A stretch of DNA of 64,000 nt from Lunularia cruciata (Eukaryota > Streptophyta > Marchantiopsida > Lunulariales > Lunulariaceae), in assembly GCA_948567375.1 (NCBI GenBank), contig OX419759.1, positions 42,695,493 through 42,759,492 of the forward strand, written 5' to 3'. The position numbers were made by a program, and so were the translations under genes. The notes beneath the pieces are model-generated. The model saw only the letters and a program-made list of their open reading frames with translations. It did no database searches and was not told where the DNA came from. Numbering within the stretch: position 1 is the first letter of the stretch; the number at the start of each line of letters is the position of its first letter. Below, piece by piece: positions 48,311-63,749 of the stretch.

Positions 48311-50861
48311 AAAAAGATCTCAATCTTTGCAACGAGAGAAACTCTCAAATACTACCACAAGTCACTTTCTCTATCAATGGATGATCAATGCAACAATGTG
48401 TTCTAATCAACAATGTGCATTCTTTGTTCACATCAAATCAACCAAATGAAGGAGAAGGATGCTAATGTATCTTTGTGATTTTACATTTCAACAAGCAATG
48501 GTGGCTTCAGCAACCATTCACCAATCAACCAATGCATGATTTTGAACATTTGTGGAGATCATGGAATGTATTCATCAGAAGCATGAAACTTTGTTCCTCC
48601 AACAACAACACATGATGAAATAGACTCTTGTTGGGACTATCATGCATCATGGATTTTGTAGTGCATAATCCCTTAACAATGCAACTAAGAGGTCAACCTT
48701 CTAGGACACAGTGCAAAACAAACATAGCAGAATTCCACGAGACATGATCTTTCTTCCTTTGAGTTGGTAGGGAGTCATTTTCTCAAAATCGACCTGGTGG
48801 GCGCTGTTGTGGTGTCCATCATGAACTTGGCCACAATGGTGGAACGTGCCACCAAATGAATGTTGAGGTGAAGCCCCAACAAGCAACCATTTCCAATTCT
48901 GACATAACAGACAACAGATCTTTCAATTCAGAACAGTACAATCTAGGAAACATAGAAATTCACTCCTCTCTACAAGGGGAGGGGAGAGGAAGACCCGCAG
49001 GGGGACGCCTTCCCTTGAACCCTACGTTGAAATGTCACCATAGTGACTAACAGGTATATCGGGGGACTTCGAATCCCACTCCTGTGCATAAAGTATGGTT
49101 TGTCCCAACTTTGAAGTGTGCTTGATAAGAAAAGAATGTTTCATGTGCGGGTAACTCCTTGATGAATGCAAAGAGCTAGATACGACGTGCACTTCGCCGA
49201 AGCAAGCTTACAGATGCAACGGGAGTACTGATGTAGCTCGTGTGTGATCTGTGTCCCAGCTACAAGCCGCCACACGCAAGTGTATTTGGCTTTCATCAGG
49301 ACACTTCTGAAAAGCAGATGTTTGGACGGCGAGTTTTTCCACGCTGAGAAATCCCCTTGTTTGAACTGGACGTTTGGGGGCGGCCAGTGATAAAGGAACC
49401 CTTTATGTCAGATGCTCAACTCCAACTCGTGTGCGTAGTGTGGATTAGCCCTAAGGAGATGGGTGTTAAGAGGACATTCCTCCCTTCGAGTCCACCTACT
49501 GACTTTGCCTTACTGCACCGGGTGAAATGTTTTGGACTGGAGAATATTCTGATCCCATGGGAGAGGGACAAGCTTTCTCGGCGACATTTCATTCTAACTA
49601 ATAACTAAACACATGATTGCGAGTCTTTCATTTGCTAAAAGGTACAGCAAATATTACAGCAGATGACCCTCATTCTCGGTCCGTGTTATCATGTAAGCCA
49701 CGACTCGATGGCAGGTTAAACGTACGCAAAGGAAATAAGCATGCTTAGGCTTACCTCTGCGCTTTTAGCGATCTTGACGGGTAACAAAGTCGACGTGGCA
49801 GGCACTAACAGCTGGTTATGAGCTGTTGATGCTCGAGCATCCTGGTAAAAATGGCGAGCACACTGTACACAAACGTACATGGCGAAAGGCGTGTGGTCTG
49901 CTTCATCCAGGTGCACTCACATGTCGTTTAGCATGAGCATCTATCACTGGACTACATAAACGACAAAACCACCAACAGAGATTCTACAACGAGATGAAAG
50001 GAGAGGCAGAGGGAGAGATGGTCTTCCATTTGTCATTCAAACACGTACTCGCCTTACAAATTGGTACACTTTATAAACCCTTGACAAACACAAGAAGAAT
50101 GCTCATCAGCCAGACAAGGTGAAAGTGATCTCAAGCCACTCCGTATACCGAGGGGACCGAGTCTCAAAATCGGAGTCACATCTTCACCTTTATCAAGAGT
50201 TGCAGACTCAAACATGACAGTTGTTTCGCACCAAAAGTGAGAAGCTTGAACATAAACTTCTGAACTTAATCTCTACAGGAAAGACAAGATACGTATAATC
50301 AGTATTCTAAGCTTCATCCTAAACTGTCTGTGATACGTGTGTTGTCTCGGTCCCAAATCTACACCATCACAGAAAGCACCACTTGGAAACCTTCATTGTT
50401 GACCAAGAGTGACAAAGAGGTTGATATACCACACAGAAATAAATCATATATAGAGGTATTTCGGTGCTTAACCCAGTAGTATTGACCAGCCAAAACTGTA
50501 CAACCGTAAAACTTATTCAACAAAAGAGGCCAGACAATTCTTGCAGCTGCAATAGACTTAGTATGCGAACCGCAAGGAACAAAGTAATCGGTAGTCCGTG
50601 GTATGGATCGGTGAAATCCTCTTCATTAGTCGCAGCTACCAAGGAAAGGCACTATGCAATCACAGCAAAGAAGCTGTGAACGGTCGACGATGATGTCCAG
50701 CAAGATAGCTATCAAGGCATCCTCCAGTAGCATGACACAGGGTTCTGCTTGCCCAGGAACAGGCTTCCAATATTTTTACAGCAGTGACAGGATACATTCA
50801 CTTGAAATAAATCAGCTGACAGCAATAGCTCATCAGCTTTTGATATGTCTGCAGTATATTA
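48310..50861. other. Intergenic; right part is RAB2 3' region
   Basis: No coding region is supported. A GGGGGACTTCGAATCCC stretch near 49060 resembles a tRNA T-arm but has no matching A-box or acceptor stem. The last several hundred bases before 50862 should include the 3' UTR of the minus-strand RAB2 gene. Confidence 0.5.
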
Positions 50862-53681
<2,820 letters not shown>

Positions 53682-53689
53682 TCACTTGC

Positions 53690-53963
53690 GGCACTCTTCT
53701 TTGTTCTTCCTCCTCTTCAAGCTCAGGCACTGCAAACCACACGAAATATAGCAGCAATCTTGATGCCCGTCTCCGAAATCAACAGAAAAGAGAGCTCGCT
53801 TGACAACACTTGTACATTAGCTGCGTGTCCGATGGTGTCACTTATTCGCCAGTAACTTCCTCCAATCAGTCACTCAAAATGGGCCCCTGTTCCCCTTTCT
53901 TCCGCCTTCCCTATGCAACCAGCTCTATACGCACATACGCACATCTTCTTAAGCTTTCCTCCT
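53690..53963. repeat. Inverted duplication arm A (RAB2 promoter/leader)
   Basis: This arm lies directly upstream of the RAB2 ATG and is repeated in inverse orientation at 54619-54886. Shared blocks include GGCACTGCAAACCACA.GAAAT, GCAGCAATCTTGATGCCCGT, CAGAAAAGAGAGCTCGCT, TTCGCCAGTAACTTCCTCCA and CACATCTTCTTAAGCTTTCC, at roughly 85% identity by eye with small indels. It carries CCAAT at 53862-53866 and TGGGCC at 53880-53885. Confidence 0.95.
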
Positions 53964-54618
53964 GTTCGTCCTTCGTGTTGTCCACGCATTGGACGGGATG
54001 GTTTATGCCACGGGGAAGAAACGCCACCCTCTCCTTGTACACCGGGTCGGGTCAATGAGTACTGACCTCGCTGTCTTCCCGCCTTCTCCACACCGTACGT
54101 GGTACATCTCCAGCTGCACTCTTGCGCAAGCAATAGTGCACCTGTATCTTCACTCTTACGACGTCCAAAATCCCCACGCTCAGTCTATCCTAGTTTGCCA
54201 CGTCGGCCTCTGCCTACCACGTTGCCAAACTCGACAAACCCAGCTGGATCCGGGTCATCCACCATGATCCCTCGATCCCAACCCGGTCGCTCGTTGCAAT
54301 TCACAGGCGTCATAGTCGTCGAGGTGGTAAGGTTCAATAGGAAGTTCTCCTATGTTAACATCCATGTCAGCATGCCCGACTACGACTTCTTGTATGAAGT
54401 TGAACTCAAGGTACAGTGGAGGAGCTCACTAAGAGTTCCCGCCATTCTACTCGTTCATGGTGACCCGAATGAGGGCTGGGTCCAGGTGTGTGCTTTGAAT
54501 ACGTGATCGAGAGCGAGAGCATTGTCGGAAGAGACTGGCGCGTTTTCTTTGTAGCTTCGGCATTCGTGAGGGAATTCGACAGGCAGCAGTGGAAGGCGAC
54601 TGGGCGGCAGTGATATAT
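53964..54618. other. Spacer between the inverted arms
   Basis: This 655-bp stretch includes a plus-strand open frame of 135 codons (54099-54506) that runs up to the edge of the spacer and is rich in Ser and Pro at first, then hydrophobic/acidic. I recognise no domain. It may be a promoter-internal chance frame. Confidence 0.5.
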
Positions 54619-54886
54619 AGGAGGAAAGCTTAAGAAGATGTGCGTATGTGCGTACAGCGCCCGTAGCAAAAGGAAGGCGGAAGCAAACAGGGGCCCATCT
54701 TGAGTGACTGATTGGAGGAAGTTACTGGCGAATGCGATCGGACTCGCAGCTAATTTACAAGTGCTGTGGAGCGAGCTCTCTTTTCTGCTGATTTCGCAGA
54801 CGGGCATCAAGATTGCTGCCATATCCATATTTCCTGTGGTTTGCAGTGCCTGTGCGTGAAGAGGAGGATGAACAGAGGAAAGTGCC
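54619..54886. repeat. Inverted duplication arm B (faces RFC3)
   Basis: This is the inverse copy of 53690-53963. Read on the plus strand it has the same orientation toward RFC3 as arm A has toward RAB2, and it ends 457 bp before the RFC3 ATG. It keeps ATTGG (inverted CCAAT) at 54711-54715 and GGCCCA at 54692-54697. A 160-codon minus-strand frame across it (54406-54888) is not conserved in arm A and is not called. Confidence 0.95.
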
Positions 54887-55343
54887 ACTAAATCTTTCTA
54901 AAGTTTGCATCCGTTTGCACGGATGCAAGATTGGAGGTAATTGGGAGTACATTGCACATGGCCTAGGGCTTACACAGATGTTAAGAAGTTTGAGGAGGAA
55001 ATTAGCTTCAGGTGGTCGTTAAACGTCTTCTTCTGGACATCTTGGATTGCTTATTATCGGGAGAAATTCTGGCAGGGAATTATCTCTTGCGAGAAAATAC
55101 CGTAATTTGAGGAAAATTAACAGCTGAAAGGTTGCCAATTGGCCAGGGACTTGGAAGAGGATGAGTCATGAGGAAACACGGGGTATATTTGAGGTAGAGC
55201 GATTTTGACGTGTTCTCACATCTCAAATAAATTAACCTCGGAATAATTATCTGAGTCGAAATTGGACCGGCGAGGATTTTCCAGAAGAGAAATCGACAAG
55301 AGTACATTGAACTTGATAGGGTTTATTCTGTGTCCCGGGCAAA

Positions 55344-58300
55344 ATGTTGTGGGTTGATAAGTACCGGCCACACACCCTTGACAAGGTCATGGTGCACGTG
55401 GAAGAAGCACAGCACCTGAAGGATTTGGTTTGTCTTCCATCTCTTCGCATTCTTCATGAAATCAATCATCAACTCTAAGCGTATCATTTGGCGCTTTTTG
55501 CTCACGGTGTGCTGTGATCTCAGGCCATCTTAGTATATCAAGGATGCATGTGAATTCATAATCGAAGGATGAAATATCTGTCATAATTTTCAAAGTGTAG
55601 ATTTGTCCTCATGGATCGTAGTGTACATGGTGGCTATCCACGCTACAGGAAGCTTGTCACATATTTTGATTAGGAGAATCACGAAGCTTTTATCCAGGTT
55701 CCAATTTCAGACAGCACCTACATGATGCATACCATTTGCTCAAAAAGGCTCGTTCGCTAGATGCGTAGTAATGACCCGAGCCCCTTTATGTTCGTGGTTA
55801 TGATTACAGATTGCCCAAGGTGATTGCCCACATCTGCTTTTCTATGGGCCATCAGGTGCTGGAAAGAAGACCTTGATCATGGCTCTTCTTCGGGAAATGT
55901 ATGGTCCAGGTGCTGAGAAGGTGAATAAACCCGCCTTTCAATGGTTCACTATCCTTTAAATATGTCGCATATGCTAAATCTGAACATGTCAAGGGGACAG
56001 AGTTCCAGGTCCAGGACATTCGACGAGGTACTATTGGCTAACAACCACCATGGTAGTAAGTGTGCAGTATTTTTCTGGCCTACCGTGTAAATGTTTACAT
56101 CCTTCTTTGGATTGAGATTTATAAGTTATATTGCCAGAGGTTTTGGTGGATTTTAAGTCTCGTGAGTTAGTTACAACGCAGAGGGATAGTAACAACTGGT
56201 AAATGTGAGAGCGGACTATTTTGATGAACCACACAATGAGCAAGTGAGTGACTGTAACTTGTAGTGTACATACTGCTGAAAATCAGCCTAATTCTTCTAA
56301 CCTTACATAAATTTTTATCCCGTTTCCAGGTCAAGGTGGAGAACAAACCCTGGAAAGTGGAGGTATGAGACCTTCAGGACGTCAAACGTATCGTCCTAGT
56401 GTTACATAGCTTTGTCGAGAGCTTAACAAGTCGAGTGGCTTAACGCAGTTCTATACTTTCTTAAAGCACTATGGTATATACATTAGTATCATTAAATGTG
56501 CACTATCTAATCCTTCACAGTTCACAGGCTGGAACTCGAAAGCTGGAGATAGACTTGACAACAGTCTCCAGCAATTACCATGTGGAATTCAGTCCAAGCG
56601 ACGCAGGTTTCCAAGATCGTTACGTTGTCCAGGAGATCATCAAGGACATGGCAAAAAGTAGACCTCTTGATGTGTCGGGGAACAAGGGATTCAAAGGTAT
56701 TGTCGCCTTCAATTGTTTATTTGTTGTATTATGGGAGAACTCCCCGTAAATTTTTACCAGTTTCTCTGAAGTGAGCTAGAAATAAAGCGTCAGGTCTAAA
56801 AGAGAATGGGTAGAAACAGCCATTAAAATCAATAGAGGCGTTCTTTGTTATGGATTTCCTCAGTTTGGATGTATATGGACCTTCTCAGATTCATGTTCTG
56901 TTCTATCAGGTATGTTGAGACATATTCTTTTGCGCATCCTTTTCGAATCCAAGCTTCTCAATATCGTACTTTGGTTTGAACAGTTCTTGTGCTGAACGAG
57001 GTTGATAAGCTGTCCCGCGAAGCTCAACATTCGCTTCGACGGACCATGGAGAAATATAGTTCTGCTTGCAGATTGATTTTATGCTGCAATAGTGCATCCA
57101 AAGTGATCGAGGCCATTCGCTCTAGATGCTTGAATATTCGCATCAGCGCACCCTCCAAGGAAGAGGTATACTGCTCATGTTTTTCCCCGGTTCGGGATTC
57201 TGAATACCAGTGCTATACCATCTGGTACTGTGTTGGTCAGCCAGATGGCATGTGTTTCCAGTGAGCATATCTATCCTAGGGCAGTAGTTGCTTTTATCTG
57301 TCTATACCCACGGAAATTCTCCAAATGCCGACTTATCCAGGTACACCATTAGCTTAAAGACTCATGCTACTCGTCTAGATGTTCAAAATGAACAGATTCT
57401 GGTCCTAGTCGATCAGTGGCAGCAATTATATTTATTAGTGATACACACCCGAACCTGATACTAACAACATATCTGCAATTGACACTTCTCGTTTTGAACG
57501 CTATAGTGACCTTTGCTTACAAAGCTTATTTGGAGCAACGTGGAGTTCCTTTTGAAGTTCACGTTCATCGCATTTTGCAGATTGTGGCTGTGATGCAACA
57601 TGTTGCAAAGAAAGAAAATCTGCAGTTGCCTATGGGTTTGGCTGGTCGTATCGCTTTGCTCTCTAATAGAAACTTGCGGGCCGCTCTGCTCTCATTCGAG
57701 GCTTGCTACGTCCAACAGTAAGTGATATATCTTCCGGCTTCCTCTTTACTTTGATTACCATGCCAGTCTATACTTGAGACTGAAATGGCTGCCACAAGTT
57801 CTCTTGCATGTAGCAGTCAGTTTTGAAGAAACTTTATCATATTGATTTGTGAAGATCACAAGCACTCAATTAGCCTATTATTATCGTTAATCGAAAGTCT
57901 TTGTTTGGAATATGTAAACGCGGCAATGACCTTACGCTTCTGCCATCAACATTTCAGCTAGTTACAAGTAATTATCTAAATTTTATGATATCTAAACTTG
58001 TTGAATAGATATCCATTCTCTGAGAACCAGTCAGTGCAGTCGACTGACTGGGAGCAGTACGTGATGGAGATTGCTAATGACGTCGTGACGGAGCAAAGCC
58101 CGAAAAGGTTAGATACTCTGCAGTTTTTGAGCTTCCTGAATTAAGTTATCTGGCCCTGCTGTACGATAACGGACAAGGACTGAGGTGCTCATGTTTGTGG
58201 TTTACCAGATTGTTTCAAGTTAGGGGGAAACTATATGAGTTGCTCTCTAACTGCATACCTCCTGAAGTCATTCTGAAGGTTGTCTCTTGACCTGATTCTG

Positions 58301-59103
58301 AGAATGTGTCATTGGTTGAAACGAAGGAAATATCATGCGCTTAGTGAGGTAGTATGCCTGTGAGGATCAGACGTCATTCTGAGATGTTAGACTCGAGGTT
58401 TACCTACATGCACTTAGTGACTGGCTGATGGCCTCTCCATATCTTGAAAATGCTCGGATTGTTGTAGACTCCAGAGTAGGATTTCAAAATTCTAGAAAGT
58501 AGTTGGCAAGTTTTCGCCATTTTGCTAATTTCCCATAGGATCTGATGATGGAGCTTGATTGGGCGTCAACAGAGGTTGTTGGTGGAGTTGATGAGGAAGT
58601 TGGATTCAGAGTTAAAGCGTGAAGTTTGTCATTGGGCAGCTTACTATGTAAGTTCCAAGTAGAAGAGACATCTATCACCTGCCACATCTTTAGGTTTACT
58701 ATTGTCAAACAAAAAACCTGTGATCTGCTGCGTTTTTCCTCCCCTAGCTGTCTGGGAAGTCGTTTGTTATGTTTTATTGAACCAGTTACCCTCGCAACGA
58801 TAAGTTGCAGTGCAGGGTATTCACGCTCTGACGGTCAGGGCGGATTTCTGCGTCACGCATGTATTGATGTTGGTAATCTGTTGGCTGTTGCAGGAGCACA
58901 GAATGCAGCTTGGACAGAAGGCCATTTTTCACTTAGAAGGTAAAGTTCTAGATATCAACCACTGCGCGCACGTCAAAAATTTTGAGTATGGAAGCGGTAG
59001 TAGCCGCGTGCAGGTTTTTGACTTGACCAGTTTGGTATGTGCAGCATTCGTCGCGAAATTGATGAGCATCTACAAGAGGTTCTTGATTGACACCTTCGGA
59101 TGA
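55344..59103 (+). CDS. RFC3: Replication factor C subunit 3, 11 exons
   Basis: This is a small subunit of the clamp loader that places PCNA on primed DNA. Exons: 55344-55427, 55810-55920, 56330-56362, 56528-56696, 56984-57165, 57581-57717, 58009-58107, 58209-58278, 58573-58647, 58894-58939, 59045-59103. All junctions are GT-AG and in phase, giving 354 aa, the length I recall for Arabidopsis RFC3. It starts [13 protein letters not shown] (RFC box II). The P-loop GPSGAGKKT spans 41-49. The Walker B position reads NEVD (137-140), as is normal for RFC3 in place of DEAD. The arginine-finger box SRC is at 179-181. The C-terminal collar domain ends [13 protein letters not shown]. Exon 1 is a separate 84-nt exon. 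No defects are seen. Confidence 0.96.
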
Positions 59104-60482
59104 CGAGCTAACATATGTGACGTGCACAAGAGCTGATAAAGCTGAAAGTTGCGATGCGCTTGACAATGTGGTCCGGTCGTAGCCCAAATCAACAAGCAAG
59201 TGAAGGAAGAATTTGCTGCGTCACACGTTGTAGCAAAGGGCTAATACAGAGAATATTCACTCCGACAAGGTGTAAATTTATCAAGTCTTCAATTTTTTTG
59301 TGAATGTCAAACATGCATAGGTCATTGAATCGCGATTAATCCCGAGAGCTGCGTTGGATGTCGAGAAAGATCCAGTGACTATAATACCAAGATCCGTTTG
59401 ATTGTTCTGGTTCGAGCGTGAGGAAATTAATCTCCCTGTTCCTTCCGATTTCTCAGTACTAGACCCTAAAGTTTTGCATCATTCTTCATGAGCATTTATC
59501 AGTGGAGAACCAAGGGGGATACAAAGAAATCTAGACGATAGATAAAATCACATCGACAATCGCAGTTGAATTCTCGCATATTCAATTGAGCCTCAACCAA
59601 TAACGTCAACAGAACAGATTGTTGTGCAATCTGTAATGTCGTGGTATATGTATATCACAACAACGTGACCTACATAAAAGTCTTGAATTTTCTAAGATAT
59701 ATAGCATTCATGAAAGACTCACCGAGAATGCCCTCGGCTACTGCAAAGCACATTTTTAGATTGATACTTCCCAAACATCTGGATTCTTTTCAACCAAATT
59801 CCAAAGAAACGTCCCTGAATTCAGAGATCATAGAACACGGACTTCGTGGTATTTCGAATAAGTGGGTAATAATCTACTTAGGATTAATGGAAATTAGATA
59901 AAGACACTTCTGGCACTTAGCCTCCTAAAACTGCTTGTTTACATTGATTTGTAGAATTACATAAACTAGTGAAAGAGATGGATCACGCCCTCAGGAGGTT
60001 CGTTCTTCACTGCGCAAACGTCTTAGTGGGCCGACTTTTACTGATCCGCAAAGTTCTCTTCCACATGATTGTGGAAGAGAACTTTGCGTCATCACTCTCT
60101 GCTGTTTACTGATCACCAAACCAGCTGATAGAACTCCTCCATAAGGAGACTCACAAGGCAGTATTTACATGTCCAGCCCACAACCGTTTCTAACAAGACC
60201 TGCATGACACTGCAGATGGGATTCTCTTTAACATCCTGCAAGCGTCACGTATATTGACTCATCGAATTAAGTTCTAGATTAGAATTCTTCGATCTGTTTA
60301 CCTGATATGGAAACGAACAGACAACCTTCATGCAACTTCTCCAAGAAGATGGACACAATGAACAAAGGCACTTAAGATTATTTCCTGTAAAGGACCGATC
60401 TAATTTACACCTCTAACGAGAGTAACCCTGGTGTAGCTTTAAAACCACTAATTTTATAGACACCACAAGTAATCAAGCCTCG
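59104..60482. other. Convergent 3' intergenic region of RFC3 and RGLG
   Basis: No gene is supported. The region should hold both 3' UTRs. It contains the perfect hairpin at 60047-60088. An open frame of 86 codons at 59641-59901 has no known motif. Confidence 0.6.
60047..60088. repeat. Perfect 18-bp hairpin between convergent genes
   Basis: Arms 60047-60064 (CGCAAAGTTCTCTTCCAC) and 60071-60088 are exact inverse copies with the 6-nt loop ATGATT. There is no T-run as in a bacterial terminator, and no gene spans it. Confidence 0.97.
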
Positions 60483-63400
60483 TCAGTAGAGTCTGATCCT
60501 TGTAGCAATCCTTTCTCGACAGATAGGACAATTCTGTAGGTCCTTTCCACAGGCCCGGCAAGTCTGCATAAAACGGCTGTCATCCATCAGATACTTCGCA
60601 ATCGGTCTTCATCACCACATATGCAATGGCAATGTGATGACTACAAACGCCTGGTAACCAATCAATGATGTGTGAACAGTGTCTATTTCACGTTTTCTGT
60701 AACATTATATGGAGGACGTAATAGACGCACCTGATGTCCACAACCAAATGCCATGTCCTTCGTCTCCGTCAGGCATACAGGACAGAACTGCATGACGTTC
60801 CACACTCCTCATTAGGTCATAGGAACACCTCGTCATAGAACATAGACAGCGAAGCCCTATGGCCAAAAGTGAAAGCTCCTGAACGACTCAGAAAACTAGG
60901 TGCACGAACCTGATCATTGTTGTTTTCTTTTGGTGGTTCCGCATAATGTCTCTCGGATCTACTTTGTTGAGGTGGATAACCATAGACAACTGGGGCCGGT
61001 GGGTGTTGTAAGTGAGGTGGCAGATTGTACTCATGATATTTGGAATATGGACGGTCCACTGGTGGGTATGATGGAATGTCTGGTGCATAAGTTGGCATAC
61101 CCCTTGAGAAACTGTCACTATGAGGAAAGCCTGATTGAGTGTAACCCCCCGGTTGAGCATACCCACGGTGCATTTGTGAATTTGCTTGTATAACTGACGG
61201 AGGAGGAGGCAGAGGTGCTTTGTGACTTTGTCTAGTTTGTCGTCTGCACAGAACAAAGTAGAGGTCGATTCAGATCGATTTTCTCCACGTAGAGGTTGCC
61301 TTGATATATCAAGTATAAAATTTAAGCCCTAATTGGCAAGACTCGAAACAAGATGATGCAATATTTCAGCATCATTGGGACAGGCACTCGAGAAACGTAC
61401 CCTAATAAACCAAGCTCCATAGTCGCTTTATATTGTTGAGGAATCTCCATCAATGCAGCTAAAGCAAAACTTGCTTCCTTTTGAGCCACAGCCCGGTTTC
61501 TTGACATAACCTCCGAGAAATTCACAAACTGTAGGGAAGATCAACACGTTCTGCTGTCATATTCTGGCATCAATTCTAGTGTTGATATCAAACCCAGGTT
61601 TCATCCTCGAACACGATATCAGACAACTGGAGGAAACTAGCTATTGTCTTGGAACCAAAACCCATCGCTTCAAAAGATCTTCCAACCACGTGTAACAACA
61701 ATAATAACATACCTGAAAATTATCAAATGCACGAGCTGGAATGTTATCATCGAATTCCCGCATCATGTCCCAAGGCCCATCACCAACACCCACTAATATG
61801 ATCGATAGAGGGTAGTCACTGCAGACAAGTTGCAATCAGAAAACTGCAGGACACGCAGACACTTGGTTTGGAAACAGAGCTTAGAAATGGTACACCCTCT
61901 ACCAGGAAATACTACGAATTCGAAAAGGATAACTTTTGGTGCTAGAAATTCTGACCTCGCCGCTACAATTGCATCAATCGTAGCTTGCTCTTGAGGGCTC
62001 AGTCTTCCAACATCTGTGTCCACACTTCTCGTCACCTGCCCATTGAAAGGACGTCCGTTAATCGAGGATTATTATATGAAACTAGAGGTTTTTACGCGGA
62101 TTTTTCAGTCTCTCTGACTGTAAGTGATCGCGACATGATATATACCAACCCCCATATATCTGCTCGTATCTTTTCACTTTCTGATGTGGCAATGTAAGAC
62201 CATTATGCCTGTCAAGCTTCATTTCTAAGGAGACAGAAGGTGGTGAGACAGCGGAACTCTGCCATGCTAGCCACTTCAACAATTCGTTTCACAAGGGTAT
62301 GCAGGGGTAACAGCGTCAACGATTCAGAATGACCACATCAGCAACATATTAAGACCTTCACTATGGTGGTCAATCGGCGAGTGATACCTACAATACTTCA
62401 ATACATTAAGCATATCAACCATGACCTTGAAATAAACATGTAGATCGACAGCACATCCGTAACCCCATACCTGTCCATCGGCGATTATTACCAGAACGTG
62501 ATATTGGCCAGTACTCTCCTCCACAATCCCCATCGCTGCTTCAATTATTGGGGCGAATGATGTAGGGCCTGCAGTTTTATTTATTTTTTATTTAGTACAT
62601 CTATCTTCTTCTTCTTTTATTGGTTTTAATATTTTATTTATTTATTTATTTTTATCTTAGCATCGCCAATGTTTCTGAGAAGCACAGTAAGTCCTATACA
62701 CTTGTAGAAGATTAAAGTCCACTTTGCCCGAGCTTCACTGTTTTCTAAGGCTCAACTTCAGCCTCCAAGGTTCACAACCGCCTGAAGGGCACTTCAAAAG
62801 TCAAGAACAGACTACCTCGTCTCAAGACATCAATCAAATACATTCAGGCAACTCGTCATACCCTTTCAAATCATCACGCTTAACTGTGAACTGATTTCTC
62901 AATGCTGTCTCATATTGACATGAAAACTCAGTCAGAGGTGAAGCTCACCAGCAAGGCGAAGGCGAGGAGTTATGTGTCGGTATCTCTCAAGTGCCTCTTC
63001 AAAGCCCTGACAAGGACGTTGATCTGGATTGAAGCTGAAAACGTATTGGTCATGAGTTGAAGCTGCCAAACGGACAATGCTCTGGTTAATAATGAGATTG
63101 CCATGACCATGAATAGGATAAACCTGAGTGAAAACCAAAACAGCGGATATGGCTCATGCTTGTGATTCCTCCAGTATCTTTTGGAGTAATAACTGATGCT
63201 GACTAGAAAAACTGATTACGGTGAAAGCCCTAGTAGGACTTAATTGGTTAGATGCTACGGACACAGTATAATCACCCCATGAGGGCAGTCTAAATTCCAG
63301 CTCAGTCCAACAATAGGTTATCGGATAAATTATTCAATGATTTTTACATGGACAGAACAGAGATGGGGTATACCTGGAGGGAAAGAAAAAAGTTTCGTTT

Positions 63401-63749
63401 CAATTTTTCAGGGTTTTCTCGCAGATATTGCCACTAATACGCTATATACAGCCGTAATTCATGTTTAGAAAGTGATAATACTTATCCTGACACTGTCGAG
63501 TCTTGAACTAATTCTTACTCTGTCTGTAAAAAATCTGGATTTCTGGAAGGAAGGTATGCAACCTATGACAGGTGCTTCGATTTCTGAACTTGAAGAAAGG
63601 AAGCTCACCATCTCCAAAACCGAAGCAGGGAATTAGGTTGTCTTCGTCAAATCGAGAAAGTGTTCGACCAATGATTGAGATGGCCGACTCGTAAGGGTTA
63701 GGTATGTCTCCAATTGCGTGCAAGCTATGTCCGCCGAAAGAGTGCTTTC
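60483..63749 (-). CDS. RGLG: RGLG-type RING/copine-domain E3 ubiquitin ligase (5' end outside window)
   Basis: This is a plant RING domain ligase with a copine-like vWA domain, an E3 that works at membranes with roles in hormone and stress signalling in Arabidopsis. Minus-strand exons seen: 63749-63609, 63062-62949, 62568-62471, 62035-61956, 61818-61713, 61528-61401, 61243-60910, 60787-60731, 60563-60483. Phases agree across all introns, giving about 378 residues plus stop. The copine segment shows [65 protein letters not shown] and [17 protein letters not shown] 111-residue exon rich in Pro, Tyr and Gln follows. The C3HC4 RING is FCPVC, CGH, CRAC, CPIC. The N-terminal exon with the vWA MIDAS start (DFTKSNEWT-like) is not in the last 250 bp, so the gene is cut by the window. 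Confidence 0.93.

Noticed and set aside
49040-49085. tRNA-like T-arm (GGGGGACTTCGAATCCC)
   Set aside because: The B-box-like string is imperfect and no A-box, anticodon arm or acceptor stem can be folded around it. At most it is a scrap of a tRNA-derived repeat.
54406-54888. 160-codon minus-strand frame over inverted arm B
   Set aside because: It is not maintained in the duplicate arm A, and the arm is RAB2 leader/promoter sequence.
58541-58572. Alternative acceptor (CCCATAG) for RFC3 exon 9
   Set aside because: Using it gives a frame ([10 protein letters not shown]) unlike RFC3, while the acceptor before 58573 restores RLL.EL..KLDSELK with correct phase.
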